NCBI GenBank assembly: GCA_051656905.1
Contig: JBOFJQ010000043.1
Span: forward strand, 93,673 to 157,672
From: JAGNZR01 sp051656905
GTDB lineage: Bacteria > Fusobacteriota > Fusobacteriia > Fusobacteriales > Fusobacteriaceae
Reading direction: 5' to 3'
Length of the DNA stretch: 64,000 nucleotides
The notes beneath the pieces were generated by a model. That model had not been told where the DNA came from. It saw nothing but the letters and a program-made list of their open reading frames with translations, and searched no databases. Shown one piece after another: positions 33,635-43,466 of this stretch (its first letter is position 1; every line of letters starts with the position of its first letter). The position numbers were made by a program, and so were the translations under genes.

Positions 33635-34087
33635 AGGAGTGTTTCGAGGATTTAAATACTGCTGAGCGGGATAATAATCTTTTGAAGAAAAGACTTATAT
33701 AAACACAAAGCTTATAATTGTTACGTAAATTCTATAGGAGTTGATTATCAAAATCTTAGTAATTATAAATTTTGATAAAAAGAAAAATAATTACTATTTA
33801 AATATTTTCATTAGAAGATTGGAAGAGAACTTCTAATTTCGTTTTTATACTTAATAAAATTTTAATTCATGTGATTATAAAAAATAAAATGAACTTTTCT
33901 TATTTAAAGTAATATTTACTAGTTAACTATAAAAGAAAATTTTCAAAGTATATTATAAAAATATAAGGGAATCATCAATATATGTTATAATATTTTATAT
34001 TGAAGTAGTACTATTAGTTAATAGCAATAATCGGAATTTTAAATATTGAAAGAAACTCTATATGGCAAAATAAGAATGGGGTAATAG
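33635..34087 (+). promoter_or_regulatory. Spacer with extended -10 promoter for the RM operon
   Basis: Mostly non-coding. A hairpin ATTAGAAG/CTTCTAAT lies at about 33811-33838. An extended -10 TG-T-TATAAT (TATAAT at 33986-33991) would start transcription about 90 nt before the restriction gene. No controller-protein gene is visible. Confidence 0.5.
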
Positions 34088-35557
34088 ATGAAAAATAAAA
34101 ACGAATATTTTAAAAAAGATTTTGAAACAGAAGAAGAACTCCTAAAATACTCAAAGCAGATAGAAGAAAAAAGCTTAAGAGTATTTTATGATAATTATAT
34201 AGATAAAGATATGGCTATTTTTGAAGAAAATTCTTATGGAGGAAAAGGAGGATTAGGTCAAAATATTGAAAAACATTTTTTTGGTTATGCACCTAATTCA
34301 AGTAAGAATGCAGATTTTTTAGAATTAGGAAGAGAGTTAAAAGTAGTTCCTTTAAAAGAAGTTAAAAAGAAAAAAGATTCTTCAGAAATTAGATATAGAA
34401 AAGGTTTAAGTGTAAAAGAAAGAATGGTGATAACAATAATTGATTATTTTTCATTAGCTGAAGAAACTTGGACAGAAAACACTATGAAAAATAAAATTAA
34501 ATTGTTATTAATGTTTTATTTATACGAAAAAGATAACGATAGTTTAGATTATATTTTTAAAATAGTTGATTTGTGGGAACCTTCTAAAGAAGATATGAGA
34601 ATAATAGAACAGGACTGGAAGAAAATTCAATCTAAAGTCTTAAGAGGGGAAGCTCATAATTTATCAGAAGGGGATACTTTATATCTAGGGGCATGTACAA
34701 AGGGAGCAAATTCTAGTAGTGTAAGAAATCAACCATATAGTGAAATTGTAGCTAAGCAGAGAGCTTTTTCATTTAAACAGAGCTATATGAATATAGTGTT
34801 AAATGAGTTGTTAGAAAGAAAAAATGGAGAAAAATCTACTATAAAATTTATTAAATTACTTTCTGATATGGATTCAGACTTAGAAACAAAACTTAACAGT
34901 ATATTTTTAAAATATAAAAATAAAACAATAAACGAAATTTGTGTAGAGAAAGATATTGAGGAAAGAGAAGCTAAAGATTTCTATAGAAGAGTAATCTCCA
35001 AAGTTTTAGTAGGAGATGAAAATGCAATAATTGAAGAAATTGAAAAAGCTGGAATAAAAATGAAGGTTATCAGAATTGATAATAAGGGAAAAATTCCAGA
35101 ACATATATCTTTTCCAGCTTTTGATTTTATAGAATTATCAAATGAAGAATGGGAAGAAAGTGAATTAAGAAATATGCTTGAAGTAACAAAATTTATGTTT
35201 GTTATTTTAAAAAAAGACTGTACAAATAGTGAGTTTAAAAAATATTCGAATGAAGAGAAAAATAAGCATTTAAGATTAGAAAATATAATTTTATGGAATA
35301 TGCCAATAAGTGATATAGAAGGAAGTGCCCAAAAAGTTTGGGAAAAGACTAAAAAAGTTATTTTAGAAGGAATACCAACTGAAATTAAGGGAAAAATTAG
35401 AACAAATAGTTTTCCTAAAGCAAAAGAATTTGGAGTTATGCATGTTCGACCACATGCAAGAGATGTAGAAGATACAAAGCCATTGCCAAATGGTGAAAAA
35501 TTTACGAAGCAATGCTTTTGGCTAAATAAAGAATATATTCAAGATATTATAAAATAA
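34088..35557 (+). CDS. Type II restriction endonuclease, Sau3AI-like (GATC)
   Basis: 489 residues, the same length as Sau3AI, and similar throughout. N-terminal MutH-like catalytic domain with Asp76, Glu83 and Lys85 in N-A-D-F-L-E-L-G-R-E-L-K (D-x6-E-x-K). Middle blocks A-H-x-L-S-E-G, C-T-K-G-A-N and R-N-Q-P-Y-S; the C-terminal half, a second MutH-like fold in Sau3AI, ends with H-V-R-P-H-A and K-Q-C-F-W-L-N. Sau3AI cuts before GATC; the specificity is inferred from this similarity and the adjacent cytosine methyltransferase. Confidence 0.9.
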   Translation: MKNKNEYFKKDFETEEELLKYSKQIEEKSLRVFYDNYIDKDMAIFEENSYGGKGGLGQNIEKHFFGYAPNSSKNADFLELGRELKVVPLKEVKKKKDSSEIRYRKGLSVKERMVITIIDYFSLAEETWTENTMKNKIKLLLMFYLYEKDNDSLDYIFKIVDLWEPSKEDMRIIEQDWKKIQSKVLRGEAHNLSEGDTLYLGACTKGANSSSVRNQPYSEIVAKQRAFSFKQSYMNIVLNELLERKNGEKSTIKFIKLLSDMDSDLETKLNSIFLKYKNKTINEICVEKDIEEREAKDFYRRVISKVLVGDENAIIEEIEKAGIKMKVIRIDNKGKIPEHISFPAFDFIELSNEEWEESELRNMLEVTKFMFVILKKDCTNSEFKKYSNEEKNKHLRLENIILWNMPISDIEGSAQKVWEKTKKVILEGIPTEIKGKIRTNSFPKAKEFGVMHVRPHARDVEDTKPLPNGEKFTKQCFWLNKEYIQDIIK

Positions 35558-35621
35558 AGTTGATCTTTTTATATATTTGTAGTATAATAATATATAAAAA
35601 AATAGAAATGAGGATAAAAAA

Positions 35622-36986
35622 ATGGAAAAAACTATAATAGAACTTTTTGCTGGTGTTGGTGGATTTAGAATAGGATTTGAATCTACAAAACATACTTGGA
35701 ATACTGTCTTTGCAAGTCAGTGGGAACCAGGAAAAACAAATCAATTTGCATTTAATTGTTATAAAAGTCACTTTGAAAAAGATGGAGGAGTAACTGAATA
35801 TAGTAATTGTGATATTTCAAAAGTTCCAATAGAGAATATTCCTGAACATACGGTATTAGTAGGTGGATTTCCTTGCCAAGACTACTCTGTTGCAAGTACA
35901 GGAGCAGCAGGAATTCAAGGTAAAAAAGGTGTTTTATGGTGGGAAATTGAACGTATATTAAAAGATAAAAGACCATCTTTTATTCTTTTAGAAAATGTGG
36001 ATAGACTTTTAAAGTCACCATCAAATCAGAGGGGAAGAGATTTTGGTGTTATATTAGCTTGCTTAAATAACTTAGGATATGGTGTAGAGTGGAGAGTAAT
36101 TAATGCAGCTGAATATGGCTTTGGTCAGAGAAGAAGAAGAACATTTATTTTTGCATTTAATAAAAAAACAAAATATTTTAATAATATAGTAGAAAATACA
36201 TCTTTAGAGAACTTAGTTACAGAGGGGATTTTCGCTAAAAGATTTAATGTAGTAGCTTCAAAAGAAGATGTGATATTAAACTCGATTAAATTATCTGATG
36301 ACATTCAGGAAATTTCTGATAGCTTTAAATTTGAATTTGAAAATAGTGGAATTATGATAGATGGTGAAATTCATACTATAAAATTAGAAGTAGGAAATCC
36401 TGTTCAAAAACAAGTTTTACTTGGAGATTTAGTAGAAAATAATGCAGCTGAAAAATATTTTATAAAAGAAGAAGATTTTGCTAACTGGGAATATTTAAAA
36501 GGACCTAAAGCAATCCCAAGAAAATCTAAAGATGGACATGAATATATGTTTAGAGAGGGAGGAATTGCATTCCCGGATCCATTGGATAAACCAGCTAGAA
36601 CTATGCTAACAAGTGAAGCAAGTAAAAATAGAAGTACACATGTAATAGAGGATATAACTACTAAAAAATTTAGAAAATTAACACCTTTAGAGTGTGAAAG
36701 AATAAATGGATTCCCAGATCAGTGGACAGATACAGGAATGACAGATTCAAATAGATATTTTTGTATGGGAAATGCTTTAGTAGTTGGAGTTATAAAAGAG
36801 TTAGCTGATGAAATAGGAAATATAATTGATGGAGAATCTTCTAATACAGATAAGAAATTAGAGATTTTAAATAAATTATTTTTTATCGAAAGAAAAATAA
36901 AAGATAATGATTTAGATGTGATTAGTGAGATAAAAATTAAAGATTTATTAGAAAAAGTAGAAAAAATATTAAAAGATTTAAATTAA
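35622..36986 (+). CDS. DNA (cytosine-5) methyltransferase of the RM pair
   Basis: 454 residues. C5-methyltransferase motifs in order: I (L-F-A-G-V-G-G-F-R-I-G), IV with catalytic Cys85 (G-G-F-P-C-Q-D-Y-S), VI (L-L-E-N-V-D-R-L), VIII (G-Q-R-R-R-R-T-F), then the target-recognition region, and IX/X (R-K-L-T-P-L-E-C-E-R and M-G-N-A-L-V-V). It would methylate the cytosine of GATC and protect against the upstream nuclease; spacing between the two genes is 64 nt. The C-terminal 60 residues beyond motif X are a charged extension. Confidence 0.92.
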   Translation: MEKTIIELFAGVGGFRIGFESTKHTWNTVFASQWEPGKTNQFAFNCYKSHFEKDGGVTEYSNCDISKVPIENIPEHTVLVGGFPCQDYSVASTGAAGIQGKKGVLWWEIERILKDKRPSFILLENVDRLLKSPSNQRGRDFGVILACLNNLGYGVEWRVINAAEYGFGQRRRRTFIFAFNKKTKYFNNIVENTSLENLVTEGIFAKRFNVVASKEDVILNSIKLSDDIQEISDSFKFEFENSGIMIDGEIHTIKLEVGNPVQKQVLLGDLVENNAAEKYFIKEEDFANWEYLKGPKAIPRKSKDGHEYMFREGGIAFPDPLDKPARTMLTSEASKNRSTHVIEDITTKKFRKLTPLECERINGFPDQWTDTGMTDSNRYFCMGNALVVGVIKELADEIGNIIDGESSNTDKKLEILNKLFFIERKIKDNDLDVISEIKIKDLLEKVEKILKDLN

Positions 36987-36993
36987 AAAATAG

Positions 36994-37047
36994 AAAAAAT
37001 GAGTGTTTTTAGTAGATAATTTAGATATCTAAGAATGCTCATTTTTT
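36994..37047 (+). terminator. Terminator of the RM operon
   Basis: AAAAAATGAGTGTTTTTAG pairs with CTAAGAATGCTCATTTTTT with three wobble or mismatched positions; T run at the end. Confidence 0.75.
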
Positions 37048-37080
37048 ATTTGGGAGAGAGTTTGAAATTTTTGATGGTTA

Positions 37081-37150
37081 TGTTAAATTATTTACAGACT
37101 TTTGAATATCCTCTCCTATATTTTTCTAGCTTTAAACTTATCTAATATAA
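37081..37150 (-). pseudogene. Remnant of a K-N-I-G-motif protein
   Basis: On the minus strand K-N-I-G-E-D-I-Q-K-S-V-N-N-L is flanked by stops. It resembles the fragment D-W-K-N-I-G-N-D-L-R-G-S-I-N-E-F at 59061-59155, including the shared DNA CTATATTTTTC. Both look like debris of one small, probably phage-derived, gene family. Confidence 0.4.
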
Positions 37151-37231
37151 CAAATCTAAGAAATTTAAGGAAATTTATTATAGAGAAGATAAAAAATTTA
37201 AAAATACACAAAAATTAAAAAATAAATGAAG

Positions 37232-37268
37232 TTAGAGTGTTATTAATTTAATACTCTAATTTTTTTAT
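37232..37268 (+). terminator. Orphan terminator
   Basis: TTAGAGT ... ACTCTAA followed by T7, with no intact gene directly upstream; probably left from a decayed gene in 37060-37230. Confidence 0.65.
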
Positions 37269-37386
37269 GGTTTATATTTATGATAAAATAGGCTATATTA
37301 AATTAAGATAAATAAAAAACACGGCTTTAGATATAGTTTTGAAACGTTAGGATATTTGACACAAAATATGAAAAGAGGAGTGTAAA

Positions 37387-37530
37387 ATGAGTAAATGTTT
37401 TATTTTTAGAATAGATAGGGGTAATGAATTTATAATAAAAGAGGATATTAAAGAAGAGGAATGGATTAAAAATTATCACTGGAAAGATGAAGCAATATAT
37501 AAGTTTGAGTACGTAAAAAAAAAGAGCTAG
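37387..37530 (+). CDS. Small 47-residue protein
   Basis: ATG with GAGG 9-10 nt upstream; reads M-S-K-C-F-I-F-R-I-D-R-G-N-E-F-I-I-K-E-D, then K-E-E-E-W-I-K-N-Y-H-W-K-D-E-A. Its last codons form the left arm of a strong terminator, an arrangement expected for a real, tightly packed gene. No family recognised. It lies between the restriction-modification operon and the RHS locus. Confidence 0.55.
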   Translation: MSKCFIFRIDRGNEFIIKEDIKEEEWIKNYHWKDEAIYKFEYVKKKS

Positions 37531-37548
37531 TATTACTGCTCTTTTTTT
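37518..37548 (+). terminator. Terminator overlapping the small gene's end
   Basis: AAAAAAGAGC (37518-37527) and GCTCTTTTTT (37538-37547), 10-nt loop containing the stop codon. Confidence 0.85.
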
Positions 37549-37583
37549 AATACTCATAATCATGAATTGAAGGAAAGATAAAT

Positions 37584-37727
37584 ATGATTGAATTCAAAAA
37601 TATTTTAGAAAGATTGATAAAGAGAAAATCAGATTACAAAAAATTTAAACAGTCAAAGTCTGATAGAATACAGAACTTTGACTGCCTAAAATTTTATATC
37701 ACTTTAATTGTCTACTTGATAGGGTAG
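37584..37727 (+). CDS. Possible small 47-residue protein
   Basis: ATG with AAGGAAAG upstream; basic N-terminal half (L-I-K-R-K-S-D-Y-K-K-F-K-Q-S-K) and a hydrophobic end. Within it lies a perfect 10-bp inverted repeat (CAGTCAAAGT 37650-37659, ACTTTGACTG 37675-37684), which is more typical of non-coding DNA, so this may not be a gene. Confidence 0.3.
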   Translation: MIEFKNILERLIKRKSDYKKFKQSKSDRIQNFDCLKFYITLIVYLIG

Positions 37728-37871
37728 AATTTATAAATTAAGTCTACTTTTTGTTCATTTTTTTTGGACATAAAAGAAGCATCTATAATAGGGTATATTA
37801 AAGCTATATTATAAAAAGCTTTAGTCTCTACTTGATTATAACTTATAAATTTTTAAAGAGGAGGTATTTTA

Positions 37872-38183
37872 ATGAGTAAAATTGTATTTGTTGATCCGAA
37901 AATATTAAATGAAATCTTGATAGAAAATATTTATGAAAATGGAAATCATTCTAAGGAATACTCTATTGCTAAAGAAAAGAAAAAATTAATTTTAGAAATG
38001 ATTTTTAATCCCGAATATAAAATTCATGCAAATAAAATTGAAGCATATAATCTTTATAAATCTGGATTTTCTCACAGAGAAATAGCAGAAAAGCTTAAAA
38101 TAACAGAGCAAACTTCTAGAAATTATAATTCCCAAGTCATAAAAAAAATATTAACTATTTGTGATAAATTAATGACATTATGA
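37872..38183 (+). CDS. Small helix-turn-helix protein
   Basis: 103 residues. The C-terminal half is a LuxR/sigma-4-like helix-turn-helix: L-Y-K-S-G-F-S-H-R-E-I-A-E-K-L-K-I-T-E-Q-T-S-R-N-Y, then a dimer-like helix. The N-terminal half is basic and helical. The strong ribosome site AGAGGAGG supports the start. It converges on the RHS genes and may be their regulator, or the last gene of the accessory region; the sequence does not decide. Confidence 0.7.
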   Translation: MSKIVFVDPKILNEILIENIYENGNHSKEYSIAKEKKKLILEMIFNPEYKIHANKIEAYNLYKSGFSHREIAEKLKITEQTSRNYNSQVIKKILTICDKLMTL

Positions 38184-38288
38184 TATTGTAGTAGACAATA
38201 TTAGCAACAACTCCCTCCCCCTTTTAAAATATTATAAATCTAAATCACTTTCTTTTATATGACAACTTTATATAAAAATACTTGCCAT

Positions 38289-41200
38289 TTACAACGTCTT
38301 TTTTTCACCATATAAATCATATTTATATCTTTCTTTTTTTGTAACTCCTTGGTCTTTTTCATATAATATTACTTTATGTACAGTTCCTCCAAGTTCACTA
38401 AAAAATAATTCGATTAATTCTTTATTTTGTTCGTAATTTTTAATATAACGTCCTAATCTAACCCCGTGAACATCTAGATATAAAGTGACTATTTTTAGTA
38501 TTGTTCCTTCATAAATTAATTCCCCTACATTTTTTCCATTATCGTAAAGATAATATATTTTTTTAGGATTTTCTTTAATTTCAGAAACACACATTAACTC
38601 TCCCGTCATATAATAATAGTAATTATATTTTTCTAAAGTCTCCTTTTTTTCTACATTAATTATCTTGTTTGCTACATTATAAATGATTTTACTATTATCA
38701 AAATCATTAGTATAATTTCCACAAGAATCTTGAATGAAGTCTATTTTATTAAGTTGTTTATTACTTTCCTTTTGTATAACTGATTCAATACAATCTTTTT
38801 TATTGCTATCAGCATAAAAATATAAGTCCTTCTTCTTGAGTGCTCGGTCTACAATAGTTATAGAATCGATTCTATTTATACTAAGTGGAGAAATTACTTC
38901 ATACTCACCATACCCATCAGACTCATCATAATCTAAATTAGGATAACTAAGTTCACTTTCTTCCAATTTTCCTGATTTTTCATCGTAATGATTTGTTTGT
39001 TTTCTTGATTCTTCTTGTGAAGAAGATATAGTTGTAGAACGTATTTGTGAAGTATCTATTTTATATTCAGTAAAAGTAGATAGTAAAATATTGTTAAAAT
39101 CAGATGTATCACAATAATTTCTTCCACACTCTCTGCCTTGTTTATCATAAACAAATTTAAGAGTATTATTTATTAAAAAGTGTGGTGAAGTCATTATTAT
39201 AGAGTCTAATTGACCAAAACTAAAAGTTTGTGGACCATCATTATTATATATTAATTTAAATTTAATAGTATCGCTCTCTCCAAAAGTGTATTCTACTGTC
39301 TCGAGTTTTCCAGAAATTTTATCATATGTATTTTTTAATTCAAAATTTAAAGAGCTATATTTATAATTTTTTGAAAGGATTAAATTTTCATACGCGCTAT
39401 AGTTATTAGTTATTAATACAGCACTTTCTAGATCTTTTACATTTTCTCCCACTTTTAACTCAAATGATTTTGCCATACCTAAAGGAGTATAAGTGTAACT
39501 TATTTGACCACAATTTTTTTCTATATTATTTTCTAGATTTTTTACTGTATATGAAAGTAAATTGTGCTTAGAATCATAATCTATTGGGTCAAAAATGGTT
39601 TTGAAAGGTTCTTCTTCTTTTTTTTGTATATAATTAATTGTCTTAGGAAGATCGTTTTCTAAATAATAGGTGTAGTTAACTTCTCCTATACCATTCTGTA
39701 CTTTGTTTAACTGCTCTTCTTTTAGTAAATCATAATAATATGAAGTGTCATTTTCATATATTATCTTTCCATAATTATTGTATACTACAGAATAATAAAA
39801 ATTTTCATCTCCATTTGTTGATTTAGCAATTTTTGTTATAATTTTATCTGAATTAAGTGCTGTTTCTGGATATATAATTTCTTCAGTATAACCATAATTA
39901 GAAGAAGCATCTATATTTACATTTTTTTTAACTAATCGATTAAAGCTATCATAAAAATATTGTTCTGTATTGCCAGAAGCAGTTTTAGAATATGAAAGGC
40001 GATTGTATTTATCATATTCTTTAGTAAGTAATGGATACTCAACATCATCTAAATCAATAATACTTTCTTTCAGTACATTATCAGAAAAGTCATATAAAGT
40101 TAACTGTTTCAAATAATGATTTTTTTGAGTCTTTGTTATTTTAAGACATTCATCATATTTATATGTTTCAAATGTTCCGTCAGAAAATGTTGATTTTGAA
40201 AGTCTAAATTCTTTATAATCGTAAACTGTTTTAGAAGTAATTACTTCATTATTAGAAGATAAGTACTCATAAATAATATTTTCTTTTAGATATTGGTATA
40301 CCATATATTTATTTTCTTCTAAAATACAAAAATCTAATTGTCCTGGAAGAATTCCATAAATTTTAACCACTTGATTATAGAAATTAGAAAGAGTTATTTT
40401 CATTAAGCCATAAATATCTGTATAATCACATCTTTTATACCATGTTAGATCATTTTCATCATAAGGATTAGTACAAATAGAATAATTATAACTTTCTTTT
40501 CCTTGGTTACTTGTTTTTGTTAAAACTCTTCCAAAATTATCGTAAGTATTATTTATTAAATTATATTGGGTATTATCGTCCAATGATAACTGATACCATT
40601 CATTTATAGGAAATTTAGTTAATGGATTTATAATAGCACATTTTATAATGGCATTTTCTTCTATATCACCATTTTTGGCTATGTTGCTTCTAAATGATTG
40701 GAGTAATATAAAGTTTTTAATGCTATCTGAATAACTATAAATTGTGTTTTCAATTAAACAATTTCCAAGAGTTGAATCCCCGTTCTTTTTTGTTTCTTTT
40801 TTATATGAAAAAAAGAAAAACTCTTTATATCCAGGAAGGGGGCTAAAGTCATACTTATTTTCTTCAGTAATTAAGCCTTTATCATCTTTATCCTTATAAG
40901 CTGTAACCTTAAATGGAAGATAGGCAACTGGTTGTATTTTTAGTTCACGGCCAGGAATACCAACTTCTTTTCCATTTACTTCAGTATAATCAATATCAAT
41001 TTTATTATAACTATCTTCTGATATAGTTGTTATACTGGAGCATAAATTTATAGCGCCTCTACTGTTAGTTGGAGAATGATATTTTATGTTTTTTTCTAAT
41101 CCCCTTTTGTCTATTATTTTTGATGGGAAACCTATTTCAAGCATCTCTTGCTTTTCAATTTCTAAATACTTCTCCCCCTCTTTAAAAAATTTTGTTGTTT

Positions 41201-42494
41201 TAGTAGTCCAAAATGAATAATTTCCAGGTTGTGAATCGATAGTTTCATTGTTTTCTTTTAATATATTATCATAAGAATAATCTACCGTTCTTACCTTTCT
41301 ATAAGTATCCATAACTTTTTCTTCTGTAAAACCTACATCTTCTTTAAATAATAAATGATACTTGTTAAAAAATCTAACAATAAAAAATATTTCTTTATTA
41401 TCATTTGGATAATTTTTATCAATAACTGAATTGTATTCAATTACATTATATGTATAATCATTAGATTCTAATAACATACACAGATCATAATGTTTTCTCT
41501 TATAAGGATATAAAGAATCATCTTTAGTTACTCCTGTATATGTATTTTTTGAATATTTATATTTCGTTAATAGATAAGTATCCGTTAAAGCATTTTCATA
41601 TGTTTTTACTTTGGAAATAACATGTAATTCTGTATTTTCTCGACCTGGAATTGTTTTGTAGCTAAATTCTATAATTTTTTTAAAATTTTCTGAATATTTG
41701 GTTAGATAGTAATTTTGATTTTTAAATATAGTGTAAGAATAACTATAATTATTTTCTACTTCACCGTTTTTATCTTTATATTTAATAATATGCGATACAT
41801 ATTCAAACTTCATTTCGCTATCTTTTATAACAGAAATAGATGTTGTTTTTATTGCCTTGTTTTCTTGGAATTCCTCTATATATACGCGACTCTTTATACT
41901 ATTGTAAGATTTATAAGATATTTCTATTTTTGCGTGTCCGTATTCATCTTCAACTTTTTCTAGGAAAAAATCGTCATCTATTTGAATAAAAGTAAATATT
42001 AAGCTATGTCCTAAAGGAGAAACTCTTTTCCGTAGTATTCCACGCCAATCAAAAATATCTGTAGTCCCATCAGCATAAATTATTTCAAACCATACCTCAG
42101 TCCCATTTTTTTTATAATGAAAAATTTGAATATTTTTTATAGGATTATGAAAAATTTTATATTGAGATATTGTTATATTTTCAAAATTAGTTTCTGAAAT
42201 TTTATGTAAATACTCAACTCTTCCATCATTAAATAATTTTAGATTAGGTACATCAGAATATAGGTAGAAAAGTCTTGGAGTACTAAATAAATATCCTTTT
42301 TTAAAAGAGGGATTTATATCTGGAATTGAATTTAGAGCTCCCACATATATATCTAATGAAAAAATAGCAGGTAGCTCTAAACCACTTGAAATAGTAGCTA
42401 ATTGGACTTTAGAAGTAAAAGTCCCAGTATTAATATTTACAGTATTATAAATTTTATTTAATGCCTCGCAATAAGGTCTATTTTGTTTTGACAC
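38289..42494 (-). CDS. RHS/YD-repeat shell protein lacking the core
   Basis: 1401 residues from a GTG start with AAGGAGG. N-terminal ~250 residues resemble the start of TcB/RHS shells (D-G-R-V-E-Y, Y-A-D-G-T-T-D-I-F-D-W-R-G); then many degenerate YD repeats (Y-D-K-Y-N-R-L, Y-D-S-F-N-R-L-V-K). No signal peptide. It ends at R-Y-K-Y-D-L-Y-G-E-K-K-T-L, exactly where the RHS-associated core normally begins. That missing core is encoded by the gene just upstream (42511). Shells of this kind enclose a toxic C-terminal peptide in RHS and Tc toxins. Confidence 0.82.
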   Translation of the reverse strand: MSKQNRPYCEALNKIYNTVNINTGTFTSKVQLATISSGLELPAIFSLDIYVGALNSIPDINPSFKKGYLFSTPRLFYLYSDVPNLKLFNDGRVEYLHKISETNFENITISQYKIFHNPIKNIQIFHYKKNGTEVWFEIIYADGTTDIFDWRGILRKRVSPLGHSLIFTFIQIDDDFFLEKVEDEYGHAKIEISYKSYNSIKSRVYIEEFQENKAIKTTSISVIKDSEMKFEYVSHIIKYKDKNGEVENNYSYSYTIFKNQNYYLTKYSENFKKIIEFSYKTIPGRENTELHVISKVKTYENALTDTYLLTKYKYSKNTYTGVTKDDSLYPYKRKHYDLCMLLESNDYTYNVIEYNSVIDKNYPNDNKEIFFIVRFFNKYHLLFKEDVGFTEEKVMDTYRKVRTVDYSYDNILKENNETIDSQPGNYSFWTTKTTKFFKEGEKYLEIEKQEMLEIGFPSKIIDKRGLEKNIKYHSPTNSRGAINLCSSITTISEDSYNKIDIDYTEVNGKEVGIPGRELKIQPVAYLPFKVTAYKDKDDKGLITEENKYDFSPLPGYKEFFFFSYKKETKKNGDSTLGNCLIENTIYSYSDSIKNFILLQSFRSNIAKNGDIEENAIIKCAIINPLTKFPINEWYQLSLDDNTQYNLINNTYDNFGRVLTKTSNQGKESYNYSICTNPYDENDLTWYKRCDYTDIYGLMKITLSNFYNQVVKIYGILPGQLDFCILEENKYMVYQYLKENIIYEYLSSNNEVITSKTVYDYKEFRLSKSTFSDGTFETYKYDECLKITKTQKNHYLKQLTLYDFSDNVLKESIIDLDDVEYPLLTKEYDKYNRLSYSKTASGNTEQYFYDSFNRLVKKNVNIDASSNYGYTEEIIYPETALNSDKIITKIAKSTNGDENFYYSVVYNNYGKIIYENDTSYYYDLLKEEQLNKVQNGIGEVNYTYYLENDLPKTINYIQKKEEEPFKTIFDPIDYDSKHNLLSYTVKNLENNIEKNCGQISYTYTPLGMAKSFELKVGENVKDLESAVLITNNYSAYENLILSKNYKYSSLNFELKNTYDKISGKLETVEYTFGESDTIKFKLIYNNDGPQTFSFGQLDSIIMTSPHFLINNTLKFVYDKQGRECGRNYCDTSDFNNILLSTFTEYKIDTSQIRSTTISSSQEESRKQTNHYDEKSGKLEESELSYPNLDYDESDGYGEYEVISPLSINRIDSITIVDRALKKKDLYFYADSNKKDCIESVIQKESNKQLNKIDFIQDSCGNYTNDFDNSKIIYNVANKIINVEKKETLEKYNYYYYMTGELMCVSEIKENPKKIYYLYDNGKNVGELIYEGTILKIVTLYLDVHGVRLGRYIKNYEQNKELIELFFSELGGTVHKVILYEKDQGVTKKERYKYDLYGEKKTL

Positions 42495-42510
42495 AGTTAA
42501 CCTCCTTTAT

Positions 42511-43407
42511 TTATATTCTAAATGATAAGCTACTAAGTGCATCAAAATATTCAGAATTCAGAGAACTAGCCACTGAAGAATATCTCGAAGAATTAGTAAC
42601 AAGTGTTCTTTCAATTGAAGATATATGACTAAGATTTGGTAAACTTCTTGAGGTTGTTAGTTGAAATGATTCACTTCCTGTACCAAGAAAATTTCTCATC
42701 GAAGCACTATTAGTTACAGTAGAAGTCTGAACTCTTGTATAAGCTAGAGTCCTTCTACTAATAACTCTTCCAATTCTTGTATGTGTAGAAAATCTTTGGC
42801 ACATTCTTGCAGCAAGGGTACCACTTCTTGTTGCTACTGCTCCTATTAATGCTCCACACATTGAAACAATTCCTCCAATTATTTCTAATGTAATAGCTAT
42901 CGTTTCTAATATTTTATATTCTAGACTATCCGCTTCCATAGAAAGCATGGCCAAACGCAATATTCCCCCCATAGCACATAAAATAAGTCCAGTTAAGTTT
43001 ATTATGGCGGGAAGTGCTGCCCCTCCCGTAGCAACTACTATTATAACAGAGACCAAAAGCCATAAAAAAAGAAGAAGGTGGGGTACTACTTTAGCTGCAA
43101 GATCCATATTTTCACGATAACTGCTTTTAGATGGTTTTATATTAGAATTATTTTCCTCAAAAATTACCCCAGCATTGAAGCCTGTAATATCCCATAAATT
43201 AACAGGGTCTAATTCAGCATATTGATATCTATTTATATTACCGCTTTTGAAAGGGGTATTAGGATCTCTAGAATAAAATTGACGTAACTTTGTACTGTAA
43301 GCTCTAACTCCATTTCCTAAAAAATAAAGTCCGCTTGCCGATTCCATTGTTTGACCACGATATCCACTTTGAGGAATCTGAATTAAAGAATTTGATGATT
43401 CGTTCAT
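42511..43407 (-). CDS. Separate RHS core with C-terminal membrane domain
   Basis: 298 residues. Residues about 14-75 are an RHS-associated core that lacks everything before it: G-Y-R-G-Q, A-S-G-L-Y-F-L-G-N-G-V-R-A-Y, F-Y-S-R-D-P, N-I-N-R-Y-Q-Y-A-E-L-D-P-V-N-L-W-D. After it come two to four hydrophobic helices (about 108-210, G/A/I-rich) and a Ser/Thr/Arg-rich tail. In RHS proteins the part after the core is the variable effector; here it may insert into membranes. The gene precedes the shell gene by 16 nt, the reverse of the order in a fused RHS protein. Confidence 0.8.
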   Translation of the reverse strand: MNESSNSLIQIPQSGYRGQTMESASGLYFLGNGVRAYSTKLRQFYSRDPNTPFKSGNINRYQYAELDPVNLWDITGFNAGVIFEENNSNIKPSKSSYRENMDLAAKVVPHLLLFLWLLVSVIIVVATGGAALPAIINLTGLILCAMGGILRLAMLSMEADSLEYKILETIAITLEIIGGIVSMCGALIGAVATRSGTLAARMCQRFSTHTRIGRVISRRTLAYTRVQTSTVTNSASMRNFLGTGSESFQLTTSRSLPNLSHISSIERTLVTNSSRYSSVASSLNSEYFDALSSLSFRI

Positions 43408-43466
43408 ATTTACCTCCTTTATTTTTTAAATTTTTAATAATTAAATTTTTTATATATAACCTTGTA

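Noticed and set aside
37327..37563. 78-residue minus-strand ORF
   Set aside because: Antisense shadow of the better-supported small plus-strand gene at 37387-37530 and its terminator.
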